NCBI GenBank assembly: GCA_043228905.1
Contig: JBHGNT010000003.1
Coordinates: 7,564,001 to 7,628,000, forward strand
From: Azolla caroliniana
Taxonomy: Eukaryota; Polypodiophyta
DNA length: 64,000 nt
Direction of reading: 5' to 3'
In this document: positions 1 through 10,572 of the stretch, piece after piece
How the letters are laid out: each line of letters opens with the position of its first letter
How positions within the stretch are numbered: the stretch's first letter is position 1
Program-made: the position numbers and the translations under genes
The notes under the pieces: model-generated
What the model was told of the DNA's origin: nothing
Databases searched by the model: none
Seen by the model: the letters and a program-made list of their open reading frames with translations, nothing else

Positions 1-1146
1 ATGCCTATTCCTGAGAGTCCATGGAAATCTATTTCATTGGACTTCATTACGGATCTACCACCTTCCAAGGGTTTTGATTCTATTCTCACGGTAGTAGATC
101 GTTTTACCAAGATGACACATTTTCTTCCCTGCACAAAGGCCATTACGAGCCAAGAGACAACCGAGTTACTCATGCGAGAGGTGTTTCGGCATCATGGTCT
201 TCCTAATGATATTATCAGTGATCGGGGTCCCCAGTTCATCTCAAAATTTTGGCGGCACATGTTCAAACTCTTACATACTTCTTGCAAACTCTCTTCCGGC
301 TACCATCCAGAAACTAACGGACAGAGTGAGCGCACCAACCAAACAGTAGAACAATATCTTCGTTGTTTTGTCAACTATCAACAAGATGATTGGGTTGATC
401 TATTACATTTGGCGGAATTTGCTTACAACAACTCAGAACATTCTTCTACTGGATATTCCCCATTTTTTGCAAACATTGGGTACCATCCTCGTTGGACTAT
501 GCTTGAACATCCCGAACTCCCGACAAACCCGGTTGCTGAAGATCGGCTCACCCGACTCCAAGAAGTTCAAGATATCCTTTTGCACCATTTATGTGATGCT
601 CAAAACACTCAAAAGAAGGTTGCTGACCGTCATCGACGTGATTCATCGACTACGTTTCAAGTGGGGGATCGAGTATGGCTTTTACAAGGTCGCATTAAAA
701 CCACCCGACCTTGCTACAAATTGGATTATCAACGTTTTGGCTCATATGTGATATCTGGTAAGATCAATGATGTGGCATTTCGCCTTGATCTTCCCCCTCA
801 TATGCATCTTCACCCGGTCTTCCATGTTTCACTTTTGGAGTTGTACACAACCAGCTCTATTCCAGGCCGTCGTACATCTCCCCCACCTCCAATCGAAGTT
901 TTGGATGGCTCCGAATATGAAGTTGTTGCCATTCTCGACTCCAAGATCGTTCGCAACAAACTGTATTATTTGGTTGACTGGTTAGGTTATACACCTAATG
1001 ATCGAACATGGGAACCTCTTGAGAATCTTGCTAATGCCTCTGAAATGGTTGCTGCATTTCACAACAAATATCCTCATAAACCAAGTCCGAAATCTTGTCT
1101 TCCGACTCGTGGAACTCGTCGTCGAAAAGGGGGGATAATGTCATGA
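1..1146 (+). mobile_element. Ty3/gypsy chromovirus polyprotein, 3' part (integrase + chromodomain)
   Basis: An uninterrupted 381-codon reading frame runs in from the window edge, so its first Met is not the true start; protease, reverse transcriptase and RNase H would lie outside. Integrase core: D14, D74 and E110 form the catalytic triad with exactly 35 residues between the last two; flanking signatures are SDRGPQF and HPETNGQSER. An integrase C-terminal region ends in LHPVFHVSLLE. A chromodomain follows at about residues 306-354, and its three aromatic-cage positions (Y306, W327, Y330) are present, so it could still bind methylated histone H3 tails. The motif NYQQDDW plus AEFAYNN and SPFFANIGYHP resembles Tcn1-type, fungal and vertebrate chromoviruses more than the common angiosperm Tekay, CRM or Reina lineages; that placement is inference from remembered family patterns. 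A purine-rich tract (1125-1137) and the LTR follow directly. The intact frame suggests a fairly young copy. Confidence 0.93.
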
Positions 1147-1283
1147 TGACATACATTTTGGCCTTACAAGGATTCGAGCCCAAGACGTCTTGGTCTATAT
1201 GTTAGACCTTTAACCATTATACCTACATATATGATGTATAATATAATAAATGTATTATTAGTTATTACAAGACATTTAGAGTG

Positions 1284-1346
1284 TTCTAGAACATTCTAGA
1301 GTGTTCTAGAACATTCTAGAGTATTCTAGAACATTCTAGGATATTC
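1284..1346 (+). promoter_or_regulatory. Heat-shock-element array in the LTR (distal)
   Basis: Alternating TTC and GAA triplets recur every 5 bp for 13 consecutive positions: TTC at 1284, 1294, 1304, 1314, 1324, 1334 and 1344; GAA at 1289, 1309 and 1329; near-matches GAG, GAG and GGA at 1299, 1319 and 1339. It is built from three head-to-tail 20-bp units (1281-1340). The consensus heat-shock-factor site is nTTCnnGAAnnTTCn, so this array contains three perfect trimers and could load several HSF trimers. Function is inferred from the motif only. Confidence 0.75.
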
Positions 1347-1381
1347 CATGATTATATTAAATATCATAAATATCTAAAATA

Positions 1382-1399
1382 TTCTAGAACATTCTAGAA
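1382..1399 (+). promoter_or_regulatory. Proximal perfect heat-shock element before the LTR TATA box
   Basis: TTC(1382)-GAA(1387)-TTC(1392)-GAA(1397) is a perfect four-unit heat-shock element. It ends 15 bp upstream of TATAAATA (1415-1422), the distance expected for direct activation of LTR transcription. HSF binding is inference from the motif. Confidence 0.75.
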
Positions 1400-1620
1400 T
1401 ACTCCATAAGGACTTATAAATAGGTGTATATTCATTCATCACAACTCATTCGGTTCAACACCAGTTTGTAGCCCCTTAACCTACTCTTTGTAATCCTTGC
1501 TCTCTCATAATATAAACTCTCTTTCCATTTCTAGTGTTCTTTCTCTCTCTCTCTCTCTCCCTCTCCCTCTACCTTCTAATGTCATCTTATTTTTCTCTCT
1601 CCTATTCTCAAGTCACGACA

Positions 1621-3111
1621 GAATCATCAGAATAGGAAAACACGGTGAACATCTATACGTGTGGGTTAGCCAAGCCAAAGGAAAACATAATGGGCGATGA
1701 TTAGGCCATGCCAAATTTAGCAATGGGCCCGGTTCAGTTTCTTTGCCTTGAAACCAAATCGAACTCAACCGAACCATTTATATAAAACAAAAACCAAACC
1801 ACACCGTTTATGAACTCTCAAGCCATTTAAACCAAACCACTTAAGAAAAGGTAAACCAAAACCATTTAACCCAAACCGTTTAGGGAAAAGTTGAAATAAA
1901 TCCAAACCTATAAACCAATAAACCCGAGTTTTGGAACCAAACCGAATCGTTTATTAAAAATCTAAACTAAACCAAACCATTATTATTTTGGGGAACCAAT
2001 AAACTGATAAACCCGAGTTTTAGAACCAAACCGATCCGTTTATTAAAAATCTAAACCAAACCACACCATTAAATTTTTTTGGAACCAATAAACCATGGCA
2101 TAACGATTTGGTTCGATTTGAGCCGAAGTCGGGGGCCTATAGCTAGCCAGATTGGAGATCACACAGACCGAACTGTTTATTAAAAATCTAAACTCCAATA
2201 AACCGTTAAACCATGGCATAATGATTTTATTCTATTTGAGCTAAAGCTGGACCTATAGCTAGCCAAATTGGGAGCTCACACAAGCCGACAAATGATCTAC
2301 GAGAATCTTCTCGGCCTAGAACATACGCGCACACGTGGGGGATGAACATATACGTACATGGATTTCTTCACTTCTTGAGGCATATGGCCCCCCTTGGAGA
2401 AAAACACGCAAAGCGTTAAGGAGCTCTTTTTTTTATCAGGAAGGGTGAGATAAAAAACAAGATAAGACCAAGGAAGAAAGATACAGACATACATACATGT
2501 ATGTATATTAATAACGTGGTTTTTAGGGCCAAAATGGCCTATCTCTCTCTCTCTCTCCGATTATCTATCTACATATAGAAGAAGAAGAAGAAAAACTAAG
2601 AGATTCATTCATTCATTCATAGTACGTAATATACTCGAATGCATTGTCAAACTTTTTTTTTCATACGAATTCAAACGAATGCGTATGTTATCAAAACATT
2701 CGTATATGTTTTTTCTTTACAATTTTTTCACCTTTACTTTCTTACCTTAAATTTTTTTTTTTACCTTATAATAAATAAATGAATACAAAAGTATGGTATT
2801 TACTATTTACCATACTTCGAGGGTGTTTACCATACCCGAATGATAGAAACATTCGCAAATGCGAATGCGAGTATGGTACGTATGGTTCATACTTACTATG
2901 CATGATTCATTCATTAGTACTCTTCCTTCATCATTATAATTTATAATTTATCATCATAACCGTTAAAAATTTAACTAAAACCAGAAAATACATACATACA
3001 CAGAAAACACAGATGATATGCATGATTCTGCAGAACAGAATCGCCATCGCCATCGCCATCGCTCTCTCGGCTGGCCCCATCTGACACTTAAAGCCGGATG
3101 ATGTTCTTGCC
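1621..3111. repeat. Degenerate AACCAAACCG-type repeat region and gene 1 upstream region
   Basis: From about 1730 to 2290 the DNA is a patchwork of AACCAAACC, CCGTTTAT and TTAAAAATCTAAAC motifs. A block beginning AACCATGGCATAA occurs twice, about 118 bp apart (2091 and 2209), each followed by CCTATAGCTAGCC. No coding potential is visible. From 2500 to 3000 there are AT-rich tracts, a short CT run, and palindromic CATTCG/CGAATG clusters (2840-2875). A GCCATC microsatellite (3044-3062) precedes the first exon of the downstream gene. Confidence 0.55.
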
Positions 3112-6100
3112 ATGGTGAAGGACAACGCCGTCTCCCAGAAGCTCCTGGCTGCCTTGCCCTCTGATCCTTTCGAGCAGCTGGAGGTGGCCCAGAGCATCAC
3201 CTCCATGGCTGTCATCGCCGGCGTCAACAAGCTCCAGGCCGAGAGCGGCCGCTTCCGCGAGACCCTGGAAGAGCGAGAGAAGACGATCCACTCCATGCAA
3301 CAACGCATTCATGAACTTGAACACAGCCTCGAAGAAACCTCCGCCCGCCTCTCTCAAGCCCTGGAACACCAGGTAAACCAACTAACTAACTACGTCTCTC
3401 TACTTACTCTTCAAAACGCTACCTTTTCTTTTACTTGGTTCTCTGGAGAGACACAGAGACAGACGTTGTATTAATGACTTCAAACGGTGCCCTATAGTAC
3501 CTATGCCACTGATAACCAAAGGATTTTTTTTTTGAAAATAAGCAATCTAAAAGACAGATAAATGGAACAAATATTCATATGTTCATTTGTCGATGCCAAT
3601 TTCTAAAAGGAATAATTGAATTGAAGCGTTTGTTGTTTGAATAAATATGACATTTGGTTCTAAATTATGTTTTCAGGAGAAAGTTACAGATGAAAGAAAT
3701 GCTCTGGCTAGAATGGTTCAAAAACTTCGTCGGGAAATATCAAAAGTATGTTTGTGTACTTTTACAGCATATTCATTCAGTTCATATCTGGGGATTTCAA
3801 ATAGCCATATATCGAATAAAGGATCTGACATACATATGTGTGTGTGTGCCTGCGTATATATCTATAGATGCTTAATTCACGTGTGTACATGTATACATAC
3901 ATACATACATCCATGCATGTGTATACATATGTACATCTATACATACATACACACATACATACATCCAACATTTGCATACATATGTACATCTATACATAAA
4001 TACATACATCCATGCATGTGTGCATGGATATGCACATATAATTCTGTATATGCTCTCACTGCGTTTAGAATGGAATACATTTTCGTAAAGATGAGAATAT
4101 GGACTTCAACTTCATCATGGTTTCTTGATGTTAGAAGGTTTCTACTTGAAAAATGTGATGTGAATATGGTTTTCCAAAAATTTAAAAATAAGAACTTGAA
4201 CTTCATGGTGTCTAATTTGTGAACAATCATGAAGCACATAAAGTTAATTGATGATGCAGATAAGTTTTTTCTAACTGCTCAAACTTATTCAAAAACTATA
4301 TCCTCTTTCTTTTTTGTGTCTTTTTAGTTAGAAATGTTTAAGAAAAACCTACTGCAATCATTGCAAGAAGATGATGACACAGCATCTGTGAGTATTGATA
4401 ATGAAATTATTTTGTTTATTTTTTATATTTAATATTGTATCAATAGACATGAACGAAGGCTTCATCTAAAATGATTCTTCTTGTAGTCTAATTGTTATGA
4501 AGGAGTTGTTTTGAATTTCCTCCTTGTTTTACGTCAAATCTTGCCTATCTTTAAATTTCTAGAACAGCTAGCACTGTCTCTATTTCGAGACAGGCTATAT
4601 CCCGTCATCAAGTACAAGGCATTTCTGCATATGAAAACAAGCACTATTTGTAGATTAGCATCAAGAGAATGTAGAAAAAGAGCACTATAATGGTTTTATA
4701 TATTCAACTGAACTATATGAGTATAACATTTTATTGCATTTTGAAGATAGTGACTGATATATTCAATTCAAGAGTGATGATTAGGATTGTTTAAAAAATT
4801 AAAACAGGGTGACCTTCGAATTGGTAAGGGCAGGTGGGCATTGGGAATTAGTGTGTAATATTTTGCAAGCAAGCTGTGTGGAATTTGGCAGGGTTGGTGT
4901 GGTGTGGGAGTGATGTTTTCTGATTTTTGCTATTTTGCTTTGCATGATTAAATTTCAATTAGTTTTTTGGAGACATTAGCCGTAAATTAATGGAGGGCTT
5001 TCTGTTTGAGATGTACAGTTTCTGTAGAATTAAATCTCTATTTTCAACAACATTAGCTGGAAAGAATAGCTCATCTCTGTGAATATTCAGTGTCTTTTGT
5101 AAGAGATATCCAAAAAATGTCGCAAAATTCTTGTGTACCCTGAGAATATTGCATAGCTGATGTACACAGCAACTGACATGTCAGGCAGCTGTACAGTGTT
5201 CGGAGACATCAAAGGTTGTAAAATTGTCCACAGCCATGAATATGACTGGATGTATGCTGTGCAGCTTGATCATTTCATTCTTCCTTGCTCATGTCATTTC
5301 AGATGTATGATGTGGGTAATCTATTGAGCTAGTAATTGGAGTGGGGGAGAGCACATCTATTTTCAGGCTATGATCAAATTAAAACTATTCCTATGAGTCA
5401 GACTAACTGAGAATATCCCCATTTTCGCCAGTTTCTTGATGAGATAAAAGCCTCGGGAACTAGAATGTCTCTCTGAATGCAAGTCACATTATTGAAGGAC
5501 AAAAGAAAGTTCCAAAAAGATATGAAAAATATTTAGTGCTAAAGATGAAATAAGGGCTAGTCAGATGTGTGCAGATCTACTGTACATTCTCAACACAATA
5601 CAGATCTGCAGATAGGTACAGGGTTGTTTGTATCTCAGAATACCTAGCAGGTTAAAATTAGGTCTTGCAAGACCTTCACTTATAAATGTCTTTACCTGGA
5701 CAAAAGGTTATTCCTTATGCTTGTTTCATTGGGTTTTGTAGGAGGTGTCGTCAGGGTCTTGTGTCAATGTATAGAGTGCAGTAACTCTCCCATTCATAAG
5801 AATATTGTGCATGGAGGTAAGCAGCTCTGTGTTAATAAACATGTTTCAGTGTGTGAGTTTCCATAGTATGGCTATGTGCTTTTGAGTGTAGCCAATGGAG
5901 AGACAAGAGGATTCGTGTATGTGAGTATGTGCTTTCAAATAATTCTCCATGAGGTCAAGTACGTGACCATGTTGAGTTTTGTGCTTGTGAATGAAACTCA
6001 AGAAAGTTTCAACAACTTTATTTTATGTTTATGGAAAAGATTTAGTTTAAGGAACATGATGAGCACTATGTTGAAGCATTTTATATGCCTATATGCATGT

Positions 6101-8429
6101 GGGTGTGACTGTGAATGGAGCTCAAGAAAACTTTGATTCCTTCATTTTATGTGTAAATATGAGGAAAATGAGAATTATGCCGAAGGCCCATCTAACTTTT
6201 GAAATGGCCAACAGACAAGGATGCAAGTTCTCTCGGCAGTGAAGATGTAGTTAGTCTTCCCTAAATTGTAAGGTGAGCTTATTGGATTTTCCATCCTTCT
6301 GATAGTGTACCACATTTGGGCTTGGAGCAACTGGTTACTTTTGTAAGCAGTCATTCTTGTGCAACGCCTATCAATCCTTTGCACATTTTTCATGATATGT
6401 TTTCCCCAGAATTCTATTTCTTATTGTCTTTTGCTTTATACCTGTTGCCGAAAGACCCAGTATCACTAGTTCCATGTACCCATTAATGTTCTCTTAGTGA
6501 ACTTTGACTATTTTGCTTTGTCGTGAGCTTCAAATGTACCTCATATATTTTCTATCTTAACAAATGACATTAATTTCATGACACAAAGAACTGTGTTCCA
6601 GCTTTGCTATGTTTTTTAAAATTCGCTTTTCTTGAAATTGTAAATTATACTTAAAGAACATATGCTATGGATGAAATCCAGCAAAATGAGGATCTAGAGG
6701 CTACATCACCCATGTATGCAAGTTCTATGCACAGGACTAAAGGTATCACTCTGTGATTTGTGTTTACATGATTTAAGAGTTCAAATATAACTTTATATAT
6801 TTAAGTTGGAAAACATGTCAAGGTCATATCTTGAGGGAAAGTATTTGTAAGATACTCGCATTTAACCCTACCTTTCCTATTTGACTGTTAAAATCATCAT
6901 GCTGTAATAATTTGATGGTGCTAGTAACTGTTGTAAGCTATCTAGGAAAGGGTAAGTCCTTTCTTTGGGGATCCTAGTTGATATAGTTTGGGCTATGAAA
7001 AATCGATTTTGGCTGATTTAGCTTTGATTATATTTATGGATTGATTCAGCCTTTGTATTTATAAATTAAGATTTAGAAAGGTAAAAGCCACCATGGTAAT
7101 AAGCTGAGTAAATTATTTTAGGCAGCTTTATATATAAGAGTATTGTACATATCCCGTGAGATAGATGCTGGTTAATGCTACTTTCCATGTTATTTGCATT
7201 AGTGTGAATTTTAAATTGATCACCGAAAAAACCTTCTGTGTTTAGCGATTTGGGTTCGAAATGCTTCCAGCACACTCCCTAAAACTAAAATGTTAGTCCT
7301 TGATGTTTTATCATTAGCCCCAAGGTCTCAAACTTTGAAGGGTGAGATTGTAGCATAGACTGTAGCATGATTACCACATCTTGGCAACCAAGCTCACTAA
7401 CCATAGGTGGTTAGTTGACAAATTGATTAATCTCCATTATCAGCTGTTAACTACATATTGTGTTGTAAAGACAAAGATACATAATTCAGTGAAGAAATCA
7501 GTCTCGCCAATTTCTTATGTTGCGCTGTATAGAATTAATATTTTATGTTTGTCATCTTGGTATGAGTATTTTCATGTTTGAGGTTCTGATAGAATACTGT
7601 ATCCTGTAGGTGATGATAGAGGAGCCTCATCAATCCCAAGGCCTAGTGATCAAGGAGATACATACCGATCGTATGTATCTTCTACTGCAACCTCAGATGT
7701 AGATGATGATCGACATAATTCCATTTTAGATGGTAACTTTTATCTTATTTAGAAACTAGTTTCTTGTGAAAATCTCACTTGATTTTGGAGAAAGATATTC
7801 TTAGTCTCTTATACTTCACTTTTCTGGAACTCAGCTTTTCCATTGGCAAGCTCTGCGAGTAGATTAAATATAGTGAATGGGCATTCTTCGAGTTCAGAAT
7901 CAAGATCTGTACGATCGCCAGGGCAAACTCCCAGAGTGGATGGAAAGGAATTCTTTCGAGAGAGCAGGTATGGTGAACTTGGATGCTATCATATCATTGT
8001 CATATATTTGTAGTTCTTTAGAAGACTTAATGCATGGAGATGATTTTGCAGGAATCGTCTATCGTACCAGCAATTCAGTGCTTTCTTGTCTAATATAAAG
8101 GAGTTAAATGCGCATCGACAGTCAAGAGAGGTTTGTGCACTCCAATCCTCTTCTTATAGTGATTTTATTCTTATATCTGGTAAATGTTTCCACAAAAGAA
8201 AGGGAGAGTGTGGATTATTATGCAATCATCATGATATTTTCTTCACTATTGTTGTTTCATGTTGGTGATATAAAAGCAGTATTTAAAACAGAATGTGAGG
8301 TACATATGAAAAAACCATATGGTTTTGATTTTACAGGAAACGTTGGCAAAGGCTAAACAAATTTTTGGGCCTGATAACCAGGATTTGTATTATGCATTTG
8401 ATGGGTTGATCACTCGACACGTCACTTGA
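3112..8429 (+). CDS. At4g15545-like coiled-coil protein, 8 exons
   Basis: Exons: 3112-3372, 3677-3745, 4328-4387, 6682-6742, 7610-7732, 7835-7967, 8052-8130, 8337-8429; all borders are GT-AG and phases agree, giving 292 residues (the Arabidopsis family member is, from memory, somewhat longer). The N-terminus carries the family pattern LPSDPFEQLEVAQSITSMA, followed by a heptad-rich coiled coil through exons 1-3 (to about residue 130). The middle is Ser/Asp-rich, and the conserved C-terminus reads SPGQTPRVDGKEFF, then RLSYQQFSAFLSNIKELNAH and IFGPDNQDLY. The biochemical role of this plant family is not established; membership is recognised from sequence. The Met at 3112 is chosen because an in-frame stop lies 24 bp upstream. 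Exon 4 has weaker homology but correct borders and phase. Intron 3 (2.3 kb) shows nothing recognisable. Confidence 0.9.
3850..4040. repeat. Intronic CATA/TACA microsatellite
   Basis: A (CATA)n-rich stretch in intron 2 of the coiled-coil gene contains a duplicated block around ATACATCCATGCATGTG (about 3905 and 4003). It yields spurious open frames on both strands. Confidence 0.7.
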
Positions 8430-10572
8430 TTCCTGATATGTAAGAAAAGCAATCAATCCCTCATTGCATCACATACAAGCATATTAGTTTTCAATTTAGC
8501 AGTAGAGGCATGTTCTTTATCAAAACATGCTTCAAGTTTCAATAATAATGCATTATGATTTTAGACAATGCCAAACCACCTCTGTTTCACAATACAATGT
8601 CCTTGGGTTTCATCAAAATGATGCATGATCTAAAAACAGTCTTACTTCAACATATAGGAAAATTACACATGCCACTTAGTGTTTAGTATGTGTCCATCAT
8701 TGGTATTTTTGTGATGAGGGGGAAATTTTTGTTTGTAGAACTTGCTGCAAATGTTTGAGATGCATCCTACATCCCAGATCCTGTAGAGCCAAGAAAATTA
8801 GAAGCATGTAAAACGAGGGTTTTGATGGAAGGCGGACAAAGTTGAAGGCAAATTGAGTTGAAGCCCAAGCCATGCCTGTAAGGCTATATTGAGCATATTT
8901 TTGTACTATGATAGAGCACCCATATTCGTTTTGCTACTAGTGTACTTAAACAGATTGAGAGCTAGATATGTCTTAATAGAAGTTATAATATGTATAGCAT
9001 GATGGGGATTGCAACTGGAAATCTGAATCCATTCTCAGTAACATATGTAGAATTCATATCGAAACATCTAGTATTTATAACACCATGCTGAAAGTTGTTT
9101 TCTGTTAAAATTTATTTGTTTTATGAAAACCTAAAATAAATTCCAGAAAAACGAGAAATTGTAACATAAAGATGAACTGAAACGGCTGTGAGAGATTATG
9201 TTGATATTGGTAAAAAACATGAAACTATATCAGATCAAATCAAGGAGCTATGTCACATCTGTACCTTTGTAAGTATAGAAATTTACATGCCTTCAACTCA
9301 TTCAATGGGCTTTTGATGTTTGCATGATATATTTGGCACGTATGTGGTCAACAAAAGAGCACATTGATAAGATCATGTTAAAACATGAAAGATCAAAGAA
9401 GCCTTCTACAATACACCATACTATATATGCTTTATAAGCATTGTTATTAAGAAATTACATCGGCGTATACCACTATCTTATAATGGTGAAGTAAAGCTCA
9501 GGTGGATGGATCGAGCTTTACTAAACATGGAAATGGCGCAATGTTAACTAAAACTTGATGCTACTTTTGGATAACATTATTTGAATGAACTCCACACATA
9601 GTGTTGCAATGTTGATATGCCACTTTTAAAGTTAATGCATGTATTACCATTATTCTAGTTCAAGGAGACTTGATACATATAGATCAACTTAATCTTTCAA
9701 AGTAAATGGCAACTATTATCAATAAAAGTTTATGTTGTAATTCGATGCTTTGGACTACTAGAATATTTGGTATTAACATGACATTAAGAGCATGTTATAT
9801 AGCCTTGCGAAGAGGTGGTAACACTTGCCAAGACATTCAAAAGAGGGGGTAACACACGCCAATATTAGGGATCAACACGATCTTTAGAGAGTGTTATAGC
9901 CTTGAGAAGAGGTGCTAAACCTTACCAATACCTTAACATAACGTTGCCTTCTCATGATTTTATGGAGCAAAACATGTTATAGTTGTCTAGACGTGGAAAA
10001 ACTCCATGAAATGAATGTTCTTTCCCAATACATGAGAGAAAGATGCGGTTCGTACAAATTATCCTCCTTGTGGGCAATGCCTATTACCTATCATCACACC
10101 ATAAACTCGCAAATGCCTTGACCTTGGGCTCGGAGGAACCAACCCATGGGCCTTTCTCCAACTGGCAACTTGAATAGAACAAATTAGCCTCCTTTCATCC
10201 CAATGCACTTGCAATTTCGATCTTTTAGTTTGCATGTGGCAAGCACGCGTAAGAGCGGGAGAGTTTTCCCATTCTTGTACTTTTCCACGTGACAATTGAC
10301 GTACGGATAACTCTTATGATAACTATTGTTGAGATGGTCAAAAGTTGCGGCAATGTCATCATAGTCATGGACCATGGTCATGAAACAAAAGAAGTTTTGA
10401 CAAAGAAAAATGAAAGAAGAGATGAATAATTAACCAAAGAAACGAACAAAAAGAATATTTGACAAGGAAAACTGGTTGTTTATTTTCTGACAAGGGAAGT
10501 ACGTATTTCACTAATCACTCTCATTGTGTGTATCAAATCCTACAAACTACTATACATTGTTTAAAGAGGGAA
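8430..10572. other. Intergenic, no gene seen
   Basis: This AT-rich stretch lies between two convergent genes, so both 3' ends point into it. Around 9780-9940 a motif resembling GTTATA-GCCTTG-GAAGAGGTG with GTAACAC and GCCAA recurs two to three times in degenerate form. Small minus-strand frames at 10059-10381 match no family I recognise. Confidence 0.5.

Larger units (their letters stand above)
1139..1620 (+). mobile_element. 3' LTR of the chromovirus
   Basis: The LTR begins TGTCATGA just after the polypurine tract, overlapping the last codons of the polyprotein, and is proposed to end TCACGACA at 1620. These termini are inverted repeats with one mismatch and give a 482-bp LTR with canonical TG...CA ends. 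It contains a TATA box (TATAAATA, 1415-1422), a CT-rich leader and two arrays of heat-shock-like pentamers. The 5' LTR is outside the window, so the target duplication cannot be tested; GAATC (1621-1625) is the expected 3' copy. The left end is secure; the right end rests on the terminal inverted repeat only. Confidence 0.8.

Noticed and set aside
3647-4239. Long open frames on both strands in intron 2 of the coiled-coil gene
   Set aside because: They are translations of a CATA/TACA microsatellite and cross a real exon (3677-3745) in a different frame.
10059-10381. Two minus-strand frames near the 3' end of the PRXL2-type gene
   Set aside because: No recognisable family; they lie beyond the stop codon and lack splice or start context linking them to a gene.
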